A stretch of 64,000 nt of DNA, from contig NZ_MASN01000030.1 of NCBI RefSeq assembly GCF_001861355.1, forward strand, positions 310,001-374,000, written 5' to 3'. The translations under genes and the position numbers were made by a program. Shown piece by piece: positions 1 through 7,980 of this stretch (the first letter of the stretch is position 1; each line of letters starts with the position of its first letter). The notes beneath the pieces were generated by a model. It was not told where the DNA came from, searched no databases, and saw only the letters and a list, made by a program, of their open reading frames with translations. This DNA is from Natrialba sp. SSL1 (GTDB lineage Archaea > Halobacteriota > Halobacteria > Halobacteriales > Natrialbaceae).

Positions 1-744
1 AGAGGTATACCCCTCGCCGCTGTCGGCGATGATATTTCCGTTCCAGTGCACCAGTCGCCACCGCCACTCGTCGGCGCGATCCTGATACACTTCGAAGCGA
101 CTCGTTCGACTGCGTTCGGCTGTCGACTCTGAACCAGTCTCGTCAGTCGCCGCGCTGTCGTCGGGTGAGTCGGCAGCCGCAGTCGGGGAGAGAACGACCG
201 GCTCCGATGCCGGTTCCGGTTCCGATTCCGATTCTCGCTCCTGCTCAGTTGCTTCTCCCTTCCCGTCTTCTGTCTCCTCTTCTGTCTCCAGTGATTCAAC
301 CCGCACACTCACGTCGTCGACTGACTCGTCCCACTCGAGTTCGATCTCGAGTTCGTTGGTGACAGTGTGGCGGCTGTCGGTGTCGTCGGCTTCGGTGGGT
401 GTGTCGGTGTCTGTGTTGGCGTCCTCGTCCTCATCTTCATCCCCATCTTCGTCTTCATCTTGATCTTGATCTTCAGCAACCGACTCGTACTCGCGTTCGA
501 TTTCGATTTCGAGGTCGACGCGCGAGGGGATCGTCACGGAGACGGCCTGGTCGTCGTCGAGGAGGTGGAGCGGCCGCTCGTTGTCGATCGCGACGGCGAG
601 GTCGTGAAAGAGAGCGACGAGTGCGTCGCGGTCGACGGTGTGTTCGTGTTCGATCTCTACCTCGTCCGGGCTGGCGTCGTCCGAGTCGGAGTCGGGGCCG
701 AGGTCGGAGTCGGACGCCTCTGCAGGTGTCTCGTCGGAGTCCAT
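1..744 (-). CDS. amphi-Trp plus DUF1508/YegP-like protein (cut by window edge)
   Basis: The minus-strand frame opens at an ATG (744-742) and runs off the left edge; 248 residues are visible. Residues about 28-85 (EHTVDRDALVALFHDLA, then IDNERPLHLL and SVTIPSRVDLEIEIE) match the amphi-Trp domain, a short haloarchaeal module with alternating charged strands. A very acidic linker with D/E-Q/D repeats follows, then a second amphi-Trp-like strand (TNELEIELEWDE). The last visible residues (RFEVYQDRADEWRWRLVHWN) are the start of a DUF1508/YegP-like domain, as in the HVO_2922 family. Function is unknown. The C terminus lies outside the window. Confidence 0.8.
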   Translation of the reverse strand, partial: MDSDETPAEASDSDLGPDSDSDDASPDEVEIEHEHTVDRDALVALFHDLAVAIDNERPLHLLDDDQAVSVTIPSRVDLEIEIEREYESVAEDQDQDEDEDGDEDEDEDANTDTDTPTEADDTDSRHTVTNELEIELEWDESVDDVSVRVESLETEEETEDGKGEATEQERESESEPEPASEPVVLSPTAAADSPDDSAATDETGSESTAERSRTSRFEVYQDRADEWRWRLVHWNGNIIADSGEGYTS

Positions 745-875
745 AGACGTCCTACGACGGTAATCGACGTAACGGTTGCCGGCGATGTGCCGGGTTCGGG
801 AAATCGCCGCCGAACCCGGACCCCGAGCGTGGAGAGGCCGGAGCGTTTTTGTCGGCGCGCTGTCTTCGCTCGCTC

Positions 876-2000
876 GTGACTTCCCGCGAGCGCCGCGTTG
901 ATGCAAATCAGATCCAGAACCAGGACCAGGACCAGGACCAGAACCGGACCGTCGTATTCGACCGAGACGAGTACACCTGTCAGCACTGTGGACAAGCGGG
1001 CGAGGACACGTCGCTGCGGGTACTTTCAGTCAACGACGTGGCAGCAGCGGGAACCGGAACCGACGACAACGCAACCGCCGAGTCGGGACATAGCAGCACG
1101 TTCGCGACCGTCTGCGACTCGTGTGCAGCGATACTCGACGGTGGAGAGGCGACCATAACCGAGGAACTAGAGGGGGCCGAACAACTCCAAGAAACCGACG
1201 TACCGACCGACGCCGACACAGGAGCCACGACGACGAGCGAGCAACTGTTCGCCCTCGTCCGCGAGACGACCCAGCAACAGGGAGAAACCGTCTCCGACGT
1301 CGCCTCGTTTGCCTCACTCACGACGACGCTCCCGGCGAAGATCGCAGACGCCGGTGCAGCGAACAGCGAGACTGAACCGGGTTCCAACGCCGACGATAGT
1401 AGCGAGACTGACAGCGGAGGCAGCGAAGATGCCAAAGACGGCGAGGACGGCACAGACACCGACGGCACCGAAGACACCGAGAACGACCAGTCGAACCCGA
1501 CCACCGCACTCGCCGAAACCGCACAGGAGTTCGTCGCAACCCGGCGCTCCCTCCTGCTCGCCATCGCCAGCGTCGACCAGCGACTCGCGCGACTGGACGA
1601 ACTCGAGTACGATGCGCCAGCGGCAACCGGCGACACCGGACCCAGTACTCCGACGCCCGCGCTCGCGGCGTTTCTCGAGACGGCAACGGAGTTACAGGAA
1701 ACGCTTCGAAAACTCGTCTCGCTCGCCGAGCAGGTAACCGCGGGGCTGGGCCGGTGTCACGGCTGTTTCGGTGGTCTATCCGAGCACGAGATTCCGGTGA
1801 CACCGACGGCGTGTCCGACCTGTGGACGGACGAGTGCGGAGACGAGCGAGTGGCAGCAGTCGGCGGCCGATTCGACGACCGTCGACTTCGAGCGACTCTT
1901 TTCGGCGATGAACGAGACGCTTCGGGAAGCGTCCGCGACGACCGAGCGACTCACTGATCGGACGACGGCGCTCGCGACTGAACTGGTCGCGGCACAGTAA
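876..2000 (+). CDS. zinc-finger protein with degenerate HNH-like N terminus
   Basis: 374 residues from a GTG at 876. This start is preferred to the in-frame TTG at 849 because a T-rich TATA-like stretch (843-850) lies about 26 bases upstream, as expected for a leaderless transcript. The N terminus carries a Gln/Asp repeat and then DRDEYTCQHCG, the classical opening of an HNH nuclease, and VCDSC about 60 residues later. The His residues of the HNH core are absent (LSVND where family members have a VHH-type motif). A disordered acidic middle is followed by a helical region and a C-terminal zinc ribbon (CHGC, then CPTCG). It is probably a metal-binding structural or DNA-binding protein rather than an active nuclease. 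Confidence 0.75.
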   Translation: MTSRERRVDANQIQNQDQDQDQNRTVVFDRDEYTCQHCGQAGEDTSLRVLSVNDVAAAGTGTDDNATAESGHSSTFATVCDSCAAILDGGEATITEELEGAEQLQETDVPTDADTGATTTSEQLFALVRETTQQQGETVSDVASFASLTTTLPAKIADAGAANSETEPGSNADDSSETDSGGSEDAKDGEDGTDTDGTEDTENDQSNPTTALAETAQEFVATRRSLLLAIASVDQRLARLDELEYDAPAATGDTGPSTPTPALAAFLETATELQETLRKLVSLAEQVTAGLGRCHGCFGGLSEHEIPVTPTACPTCGRTSAETSEWQQSAADSTTVDFERLFSAMNETLREASATTERLTDRTTALATELVAAQ

Positions 2001-2026
2001 CGCCAAACAATCGTCGTGACGACCGG

Positions 2027-2755
2027 CTACAGTTCGGTGGCCGACTCGAGTGCGATATCGATCGCGCGGGCGACGTTGTTCTTTGCCTTCTCCGGCAGTT
2101 CGTCGTCCTCAGTGTCGGTTCCCTTCTGGGTGCCTTCGACGAGGTTGCCGTCGACGGTACAGATTGCGCCAGCGCGAAGGCCCTTGCGGCGGGCGAGCGT
2201 GAAGATTGCGGCGGCTTCCATCTCGACGCAGAGCAGGCCGGCGTCCTCCCAGTCGTCGACTGCCTCGTCGGTTTCGGCGTAGTAGGCGTCGTCGGAGGCG
2301 ATCGGACCGACGTGGATGTCCTCGTCGTTCGCTTCGGCGGCGTCGACGAGCGATGAGAGCACGTCGTACGACGGGACAGCCGGGTACTCGACGTCCTCGT
2401 AGCGCTTCGACGTGCCTTCGTTCTTCGCCGCGCCGCTGGCGACGACCATGTCGCCGATTTCGATACCGGACTGGAGCGCACCGGTCGTGCCGACGCGGAC
2501 GAACGTCTCGACGCCGACGTTCGCGAGCTCTTCGATCGCGATTGCCGCCGACGGGCAGCCGATCCCGGTCGAACAGATCGTCAGCTCTCGGCCCTCGTAG
2601 GTGGCGTTGACGACCTTGTACTCACGATTCTGTGCGACGGTTTCGGCCTCGTCACAGTGGTCTGCGATGCGGTCGACACGGCCCGGATCGCCCGGAAGCA
2701 GTGCGATATCGGTCAGGTCTCCCTCGTCGACCAGCAGATGCGGTTGCGTTGCCAT
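2027..2755 (-). CDS. udp: nucleoside phosphorylase (uridine phosphorylase family)
   Basis: 242 residues, full length for the PNP/UDP family. It cleaves a nucleoside with phosphate to free base and ribose 1-phosphate in the cytoplasm. Visible motifs are LPGDPGRVDRIA near residue 20 (phosphate binding), FVRVGTTGALQ in the middle, and CVEMEAAAIFTLA (the family EMEA motif that contacts ribose). Substrate cannot be read from sequence: haloarchaeal members annotated as uridine phosphorylase may act on guanosine or other nucleosides. It lies close to a PfkB kinase, an R15P isomerase and DeoC, which would use its sugar-phosphate products. Confidence 0.9.
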   Translation of the reverse strand: MATQPHLLVDEGDLTDIALLPGDPGRVDRIADHCDEAETVAQNREYKVVNATYEGRELTICSTGIGCPSAAIAIEELANVGVETFVRVGTTGALQSGIEIGDMVVASGAAKNEGTSKRYEDVEYPAVPSYDVLSSLVDAAEANDEDIHVGPIASDDAYYAETDEAVDDWEDAGLLCVEMEAAAIFTLARRKGLRAGAICTVDGNLVEGTQKGTDTEDDELPEKAKNNVARAIDIALESATEL

Positions 2756-2837
2756 ACCGTCGCCTTCCGCGGGTGACGAGAAAAAAGGTTCGAGAATGTG
2801 GCGTCTGCGAGCCGTAAATGCGAGCGACCAGCGGTAG

Positions 2838-2903
2838 TTCGAGCCGATTGCGGGCGGCGAGCGATCAGATGAGATTCGAGTCGGCTGCGGGCGGCAAGCG
2901 ATC
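2838..2903. repeat. imperfect direct repeat, two 29-base copies
   Basis: Copies at 2838-2866 and 2875-2903 start with TTCGAG, share the core TGCGGGCGGC and end AGCGATC. They match at about 25 of 29 positions with a spacing of 37 bases. The pair lies between the nucleoside phosphorylase start and the HalOD1 gene end. Confidence 0.6.
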
Positions 2904-2944
2904 GGAACGCTTCCGAGTTGATTGTGGACGACGGACGACGACCG

Positions 2945-3244
2945 TCAGTTCGAGGCGACGAGTACTTCGTCGGGATGCACCGTAACGACGGCATCGCCGA
3001 CGTGGAACGTCACCTGCTCGACGGTCCGCTCGCGTCCCATATTCGTCGCCTCGAAGAGGGAATCGAGGGCTTCCGGGTCGACGTAGTCGTACAGTCGGGT
3101 ACTCGCCTCCGTCACGTCCTCGTCCCGGTACTGCGCCAGCGCCGTTGCAACGGCGATACTCGGCGGTTCCGATGCTGTGCGGTCGTACCGGACGCGCCGA
3201 CCGAATTCGCATCCGTGGGAGTTGCGTGGCCTGTAATCTGTCAT
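2945..3244 (-). CDS. HalOD1 output domain protein
   Basis: 99 residues. The segment YDRTASEPPSIAVATALAQY, then LYDYVDPEALDSLFEA, then VTFHVGDAVVTVHPDEVLV has the layout of HalOD1, a haloarchaeal domain usually found alone or at the end of signalling proteins. It is presumably a small cytoplasmic output or regulatory protein whose partner is unknown. It stands alone on the minus strand between the nucleoside phosphorylase and PfkB kinase genes, so a regulatory role for that block is possible but unproven. Confidence 0.8.
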   Translation of the reverse strand: MTDYRPRNSHGCEFGRRVRYDRTASEPPSIAVATALAQYRDEDVTEASTRLYDYVDPEALDSLFEATNMGRERTVEQVTFHVGDAVVTVHPDEVLVASN

Positions 3245-3384
3245 GTCTCTCCGTCACGTCTCCGTGACTATCTATTCAGGTGGCCAACGGCGCCGCCCAT
3301 ATAGCTACCGTCAGACAACATGGGGTGAGAACCGCACGACGGCACCGTAATCGGCGTCAGACGTTTGTATGACGTATTTTGCGA

Positions 3385-4347
3385 TCAGAATCTCGTACTG
3401 AGAAAGTCCGTCACCCGCGACAGCGACGGCGCGCTACGGGCCCCTTCTTCACTCGCCGTCAACGCACCGCAGGCGTTTGCGAACTCGAGTGCCCGCTCGA
3501 TATCGACACTCGAAATTGACGATACCGGGGGCGCTGACGGTTCCGACTGACCCGCTCCGTCCTCGGACCCGAGGGACGTGCCCGCACACTGCTCGAGCAG
3601 CGTCGCGATGAAGCCTGCGGCGAAGGCGTCACCAGCGCCGGCCGTGTCGACGGTGTCGACGTCGAATCCGGGGTGGACGTAGGAGCCGTCGGGCGTGTGG
3701 ACCTCCGCGCCGTCGCCGCCGTACTTGACGGCGACGATCCGGTCGTCGAACACCGAGCCGACGTACTCGTCCTCGAGAAGGCTGGCGATCTCCTGATCGT
3801 TCGCGAAGACGATATCGGCGACGGCGAGCGCGTCGGTGTAGTCGCGGTCGCAGAGTCGCCGTCCTGGATCGAAGCTGACGCTGACGCCGGCTTCGTTCGC
3901 CGTCTGGGCGATTGCACCGGCAGTCTCGGGTCGCTGACTCGTGAGGTGGACGTGATCCGCGCTGCGAATCCGATCACGGTCGAGATCCGCGGGCGTGACG
4001 GCCTCGTTGACGCCATCGTTCCCGAGGACGGCGACCTCGCCCTCGTCGTCGACGAGCAGATACTTGACCGCGGTGTCCGCGCCCTCGACGACCCGGAGCC
4101 CGTCGAGTGAGACCCCGGCGGACTCGAGTTCCCGACTGGCGAGCAGGCCGTTGTCGTCGTCACCGACGCTGCCGATGAGCCCGGTCTCGAGGGAAAGGTT
4201 TGCGAGTGCGGCGGCGACGTTCGCGGCGCTGCCCCCGCCGGAGCGGTGTTGTGAGCGGATTGCGGACTCACAGTCGGCTTCAGGAAGCCGATCGACACGA
4301 AGGGTCACGTCCCAGTTGACGTGACCGGCAGTGAGCACCCTGACCAT
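3385..4347 (-). CDS. PfkB-family sugar/ribose-1-phosphate kinase candidate
   Basis: 320 residues, ribokinase/PfkB fold. The N-terminal GGGSAANVA motif is at residues 37-45. The C-terminal motif DTAGAGDAFAAGF has its catalytic-base Asp at 240 and the GAGD anion hole. It transfers phosphate from ATP to a sugar, nucleoside or sugar phosphate. Lying between a nucleoside phosphorylase and an R15P isomerase gene, it is a good candidate for the ATP-dependent ribose-1-phosphate kinase of the halophile nucleoside degradation route. That substrate is inferred from context; a nucleoside kinase or ribokinase is the alternative. A Ser/Gly/Glu-rich insert lies near residues 255-275. Confidence 0.85.
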   Translation of the reverse strand: MVRVLTAGHVNWDVTLRVDRLPEADCESAIRSQHRSGGGSAANVAAALANLSLETGLIGSVGDDDNGLLASRELESAGVSLDGLRVVEGADTAVKYLLVDDEGEVAVLGNDGVNEAVTPADLDRDRIRSADHVHLTSQRPETAGAIAQTANEAGVSVSFDPGRRLCDRDYTDALAVADIVFANDQEIASLLEDEYVGSVFDDRIVAVKYGGDGAEVHTPDGSYVHPGFDVDTVDTAGAGDAFAAGFIATLLEQCAGTSLGSEDGAGQSEPSAPPVSSISSVDIERALEFANACGALTASEEGARSAPSLSRVTDFLSTRF

Positions 4348-4379
4348 TCATCGGAACGACGACCGCGGATGAGAAAAGT

Positions 4380-5201
4380 CTAGGCAACTGCGAACAGGAG
4401 CACGTTGTGTACGCCCGGGCCGAGGCCGACGGCGGCGATGAACGCGAGCACGAGTCGCGCCTGTCGCGGTGCCTCCTCGACGTACTCGCGGAAGAGACCA
4501 AGAACGACCATCGCAAGCGCGACTTTGACGACGATGAACAGCCAGCCACCGCCGATGTACTCGGCCGTTGGCAGCGCGTGGCCGGCGTCGAGGATGAGTT
4601 CCGAAAGCGGGACTTCCTCGCCGGCACCGAGAATGTCGTAACCGATCGCGGTCGAGACGCCGTCGAGCGCGTGGCCGAAGACGACGAGCACGCCCGTCGC
4701 CCCCGTGACGGCTGCGACGTCAGTGAACCAGAGACCGAGGACGAGCCAGGCCAGCGCGGTGACGACGCCGGAGATCACGACGGCAATCACGGGCCAGAAC
4801 GGCTCGAACGTACCGAGTTCGACGCTTTCGAACAGCAGAAACATCGTGAAGACGGCGAAGAATCCGGTGCCGACCGTTCCGAGCGGCCGCTCGATCGTCG
4901 GCTGCAGGCCGCCGCTGTAGAGAAAAATCGACAGCACCCAGACGAGTCCTGCAACCGTCGCCGTTACCAGGTAGACACTCGGCGCGGCGAACAGTACTTC
5001 TATCGAGTCGGGATACGCCTCAGTCCGGTGGAGAACGTGCAACGTCGACCCGAACAGCATCCACGGCGCGAACGCAAGCACCGTCCGATCGGTGACTGGC
5101 GGCCCCAACGTCCACAGCAGCGCAACGACACCCCCGAGCACGGCGAGAAGTGGCACGAGAAGGTACCACGCCGGGAGGACGAAACCCTCAGGCAATACCA
5201 T
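4380..5201 (-). CDS. DUF63 family membrane protein
   Basis: 273 residues from the ATG at 5201 (MVLPEGFVLP, a usual haloarchaeal start for this family); an in-frame GTG at 5219 is the alternative. About seven or eight hydrophobic helices run along the whole length. The motif GHALDGVSTAIGYD in the second half and the C-terminal GLGPGVHNVLL are typical of DUF63, an archaeal integral membrane family of unknown function. It sits between two sugar-phosphate genes on the same strand, but no link to their pathway is visible. Confidence 0.85.
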   Translation of the reverse strand: MVLPEGFVLPAWYLLVPLLAVLGGVVALLWTLGPPVTDRTVLAFAPWMLFGSTLHVLHRTEAYPDSIEVLFAAPSVYLVTATVAGLVWVLSIFLYSGGLQPTIERPLGTVGTGFFAVFTMFLLFESVELGTFEPFWPVIAVVISGVVTALAWLVLGLWFTDVAAVTGATGVLVVFGHALDGVSTAIGYDILGAGEEVPLSELILDAGHALPTAEYIGGGWLFIVVKVALAMVVLGLFREYVEEAPRQARLVLAFIAAVGLGPGVHNVLLFAVA

Positions 5202-5268
5202 ACCCCCTACTGTCGACACCAGTAACTAACACTTTCCGATCAGTGTCGATTCGTCTGACGGCCAGGAC

Positions 5269-6318
5269 CTACTCCTCCCAGGGTTCTGCCGTCGTCTCGC
5301 CGAACAACTCGCGCATCAGCGTGACGATACTCTCGGGTGGGAACTGCCCGCGTTCGGTGACGATGGCGTCGATGTATCGCGGCGGCGTCACGTCGAACGC
5401 GGGGTTTTCGACGGTTAGCCGGTTCTCGTTCTCGCTACTGGCTTCGTCGTCGGTCCCGTTTCCGGCAGCCGATCGGGGCATCTCAGTGGAGGGCTCGATC
5501 TCCGCTCGATCCGCCGCCGAAAGCACCTCTCGCTCGTCGCGCATCTCGATCGCAACCGTATGCCCCGTCATCGTGTCCGGATGCAACTTGATCGTCTGAG
5601 CCGCCACCATCACCGGTACACCGCGTTCGCGTGCGTTCACCGCCAGCCCGCTCGTTCCGATCTTGTTGATCACGCTCCCGTCCGCCGCGATGCTGTCGGC
5701 TCCGACCAGCACGTGATCCGCCTCATCCAGATATCGCCGCGCCGCGTTGTCCACGATCAGCGTCACCGGAACACCCAGTTCGCGCAACTGGCGCGCCGTA
5801 ATATGGCCCTGCTTTCTGGGACGTGTCTCCTTGACTATCGCTTCGATCTGTTTGCCGGACTCGAGTGCAGCCTCGATACACGCCAGGGCATCCGTCGAGT
5901 GGCAGTGGGTCAGCACGACGTCGCCGTCGCGGAGTCGGTTCGCGCCGATTTCGCCGAGTGTGGACTGGGCCTGCTCGAGTTCCGTGCGAAACGTGTCGGC
6001 GCGCTCGATGGTCGACGCGCGGAGGGCAGCGACGGTCTCGCCCTCCATCCCGCGGAGGACGTATCGGAGGGCGTTCGGCAGGCTGACGGCGGTCGGACGG
6101 GTCTCGTAGAGTTCGCGTGCGCCGGCGCGGAGGTCGCGCTCGAAGGCCGCCGAGTCGGGTGCCTCAGAACGTTCGGCCTGCGTCGCGAGCGCCGCCGCGG
6201 CAGCGTCTGCGATCGTTGCAGCGCCGCGAATCCGCATCGCTGCGATGTCGTCGGCCGTACTTGTGACGGCCGGGTCGACGACGGGGTGGTTGGGGTCGGG
6301 GTCCGGGTCCGAGTCCAT
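5269..6318 (-). CDS. ribose-1,5-bisphosphate isomerase (eIF2B-like)
   Basis: 349 residues. It interconverts ribose 1,5-bisphosphate and ribulose 1,5-bisphosphate. Visible features are RIRGAATIA (29-37, phosphate loop of the MtnA/eIF2B/R15Pi group), LTHCHST with the likely catalytic Cys139, and GADSI with Asp208 as second catalytic residue. The Cys/Asp pair fits R15P isomerase, but methylthioribose-1-phosphate isomerase shares the fold. Residues 280-300 are a Ser/Asn/Glu-rich loop. The start faces deoC with only 71 bases between, so the two probably share a divergent promoter region. This is the signature enzyme of the archaeal pentose bisphosphate route. Confidence 0.85.
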   Translation of the reverse strand: MDSDPDPDPNHPVVDPAVTSTADDIAAMRIRGAATIADAAAAALATQAERSEAPDSAAFERDLRAGARELYETRPTAVSLPNALRYVLRGMEGETVAALRASTIERADTFRTELEQAQSTLGEIGANRLRDGDVVLTHCHSTDALACIEAALESGKQIEAIVKETRPRKQGHITARQLRELGVPVTLIVDNAARRYLDEADHVLVGADSIAADGSVINKIGTSGLAVNARERGVPVMVAAQTIKLHPDTMTGHTVAIEMRDEREVLSAADRAEIEPSTEMPRSAAGNGTDDEASSENENRLTVENPAFDVTPPRYIDAIVTERGQFPPESIVTLMRELFGETTAEPWEE

Positions 6319-6389
6319 GTCATACCGTTACACGCCACCGGCCAAAAGTAATCGGGCGGGTTTTTGATCGTTCGACGAGTCGGTCCGCT

Positions 6390-7091
6390 ATGGCTCCCGA
6401 ACTGGATCGCGACGAACTCGCGCCGCTGATCGATCACACCGTCCTCGGTCCCGAGACGACGACCGCCGACGTAGCCGCCGTCCTGGAGGAGGCAGCCGAA
6501 CACGGCATGAACGCCTGTATTCCGCCCTACGCGGTCGAGGACGCCGCTGCAGCCCACGAGGACGTGACCATTGCGACGGTCATCGGCTTCCCACACGGCC
6601 AGCAGACCCACGAGATCAAGCGCCGCGAGGGCGTCGACGCCTGGAAAGCCGGCGCGGACGAACTCGACGTCGTCATCAACGTCGGTCGGCTGAAAGCCGG
6701 CGAGGACGACGTGGTCCGGGCCGAACTGGCCGAACTCGTCGCCGCGGTTCCGATTCCGGTCAAGGTCATCATCGAAACCGCACTCCTCACCGAGGAGGAG
6801 AAACACCGAGCCTGCGAGGCCGCCGTGGCTGCAGACGCGGCGATGGTGAAAACCTCGACCGGATTCGCGAGCGTTGATCCGGAGGATCAACGAGCGAACG
6901 GTGAAACCGTGAGCGGTGGGGCGACGATCGAGGACGTCCAACTGATGAGCGAGTACCTGCCAGTCAAGGCAAGCGGCGGCGTCGGCAGCTACGACGAGGC
7001 GATGGCCATGGTCGAGGCCGGGGCCGAGCGAATCGGGGCCTCGAGTGGGGTCGAGATTCTGTCGGGTGCGCCGACGGCGGAGACGGAGTGA
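6390..7091 (+). CDS. deoC: deoxyribose-phosphate aldolase with a 15-residue insert
   Basis: 233 residues. It splits 2-deoxyribose 5-phosphate to acetaldehyde and glyceraldehyde 3-phosphate (class I aldolase). The catalytic Lys154 is in MVKTSTGF, with helper Lys125 in [11 protein letters not shown] and Asp93 in [11 protein letters not shown]. Between KTSTGF and GGATIEDV, where Bacillus-type DeoC has only a few residues, this protein carries an extra stretch (about residues 161-175; 6870-6914) built from two DNA palindromes. A T-rich TATA-like element (6358-6366) about 25 bases before the ATG suggests a leaderless transcript. Divergent from the R15P isomerase gene. Confidence 0.93.
   Translation: MAPELDRDELAPLIDHTVLGPETTTADVAAVLEEAAEHGMNACIPPYAVEDAAAAHEDVTIATVIGFPHGQQTHEIKRREGVDAWKAGADELDVVINVGRLKAGEDDVVRAELAELVAAVPIPVKVIIETALLTEEEKHRACEAAVAADAAMVKTSTGFASVDPEDQRANGETVSGGATIEDVQLMSEYLPVKASGGVGSYDEAMAMVEAGAERIGASSGVEILSGAPTAETE
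6870..6914 (+). repeat. palindromic in-frame insert inside deoC
   Basis: A 45-base block made of two hairpins separated by the word GAGC. The first has GTTGATCC (6873-6880) and GGATCAAC (6884-6891), a perfect 8-base stem with a GGA loop. The second has ACGGT (6898-6902) and ACCGT (6906-6910) with a GAA loop. GAGC flanks both hairpins on each side. It translates in frame without stops, so the gene stays open. Confidence 0.65.
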
Positions 7092-7140
7092 AGGGAGGCA
7101 ACGAAACGGAGAACGAGAAGGGCGAACAGTGCCGAGGGAA

Positions 7141-7980
7141 TTAGCTCAAATCTGCGGATTTGAATCGCATGTATCCAACGGCGAGCGGTGCGACGATCCA
7201 CGCACAGAGAACCACGGGTGCAAACTCCGGCTGGACGTAGAACGGCGCGTCGGCTGGCGGGAGACTACCCGCCGCGATGTCAACGTCAATCGTTCGTGTA
7301 ATCTGAAAGAGCGCTTCGCTGGGGAGGAGTTGCGAGACAAAACGGTACAGCATGGGCGCTTCGGCGAAGCCGAATACGTCTACGTGGAGCCGCCGTACCA
7401 GATACCCAGCCGAGACGAACAGTGTGAACACGTTGAGTGTGACGTACACACCAAAGCCGGCGGCCGCTGCACGGGCCTTACTGGCGACCGACGCAGAGAT
7501 ACCGATCGCGATGGCGACGTAGATGACAGCGTAGAGTGCCATCACTCCCATCGCGACGAGATACGTTCCGACCGGAAAGACCGGATACAGCGCGAGCAGT
7601 GAGGCAGCGACGACGAGCGAGGCGAAAATAACACCCAGTACCATCACCGCACTTCGGCTCACGAACTTGCCCACGACGACATCCCGGCGCGTGTTCGGCA
7701 GCCCGAGCAGGAACGCGATACTGCCGGTCTCTCGCTCGCCGGCGATGGCGAGGTAGGCCACGACCAGCGCGACGACGGGAATCAGGAGCGAGCCAATCGT
7801 AGCGACGCCGGCCAGAACCGAAACGACACCCTCGCGGGCAGTGTCGTGAAACCGTACCTGGCTTCTCTGTATGAACATGAAGAATCCGACAAAACCAGCG
7901 TAGATGGTAACGGCAAGCCAGACGATTTTCGACCGACGGGCGTCCAGAAAGTCCTTCCGAGCAACGTCGAGCGCACTCAT
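7141..7980 (-). CDS. ABC-2 type transporter permease
   Basis: 279 residues with six predicted membrane helices, beginning MSALDVARKDFLDARRSK, a start pattern of haloarchaeal ABC-2 permeases. The motif VAGERETGSIAFLLGLPNTRRDVVVGKF after the second helix is the cytoplasmic coupling loop typical of the family. It forms the membrane part of an exporter with the ATPase encoded just upstream; the two reading frames overlap by four bases (start of this gene at 7980, stop of the ATPase at 7977), so they are co-translated. Substrate unknown. Confidence 0.9.
   Translation of the reverse strand: MSALDVARKDFLDARRSKIVWLAVTIYAGFVGFFMFIQRSQVRFHDTAREGVVSVLAGVATIGSLLIPVVALVVAYLAIAGERETGSIAFLLGLPNTRRDVVVGKFVSRSAVMVLGVIFASLVVAASLLALYPVFPVGTYLVAMGVMALYAVIYVAIAIGISASVASKARAAAAGFGVYVTLNVFTLFVSAGYLVRRLHVDVFGFAEAPMLYRFVSQLLPSEALFQITRTIDVDIAAGSLPPADAPFYVQPEFAPVVLCAWIVAPLAVGYMRFKSADLS

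Noticed and set aside
165-995. Several long plus- and minus-strand frames overlapping the first gene
   Set aside because: Antisense or shifted readings of the acidic minus-strand gene; they are Arg/Pro- or Val-rich and lack acidic composition.
4407-5225. 272-codon plus-strand frame opposite the DUF63 gene
   Set aside because: Mirrors a gene with seven or eight membrane helices and codon bias on the other strand; no domain and no upstream signals.
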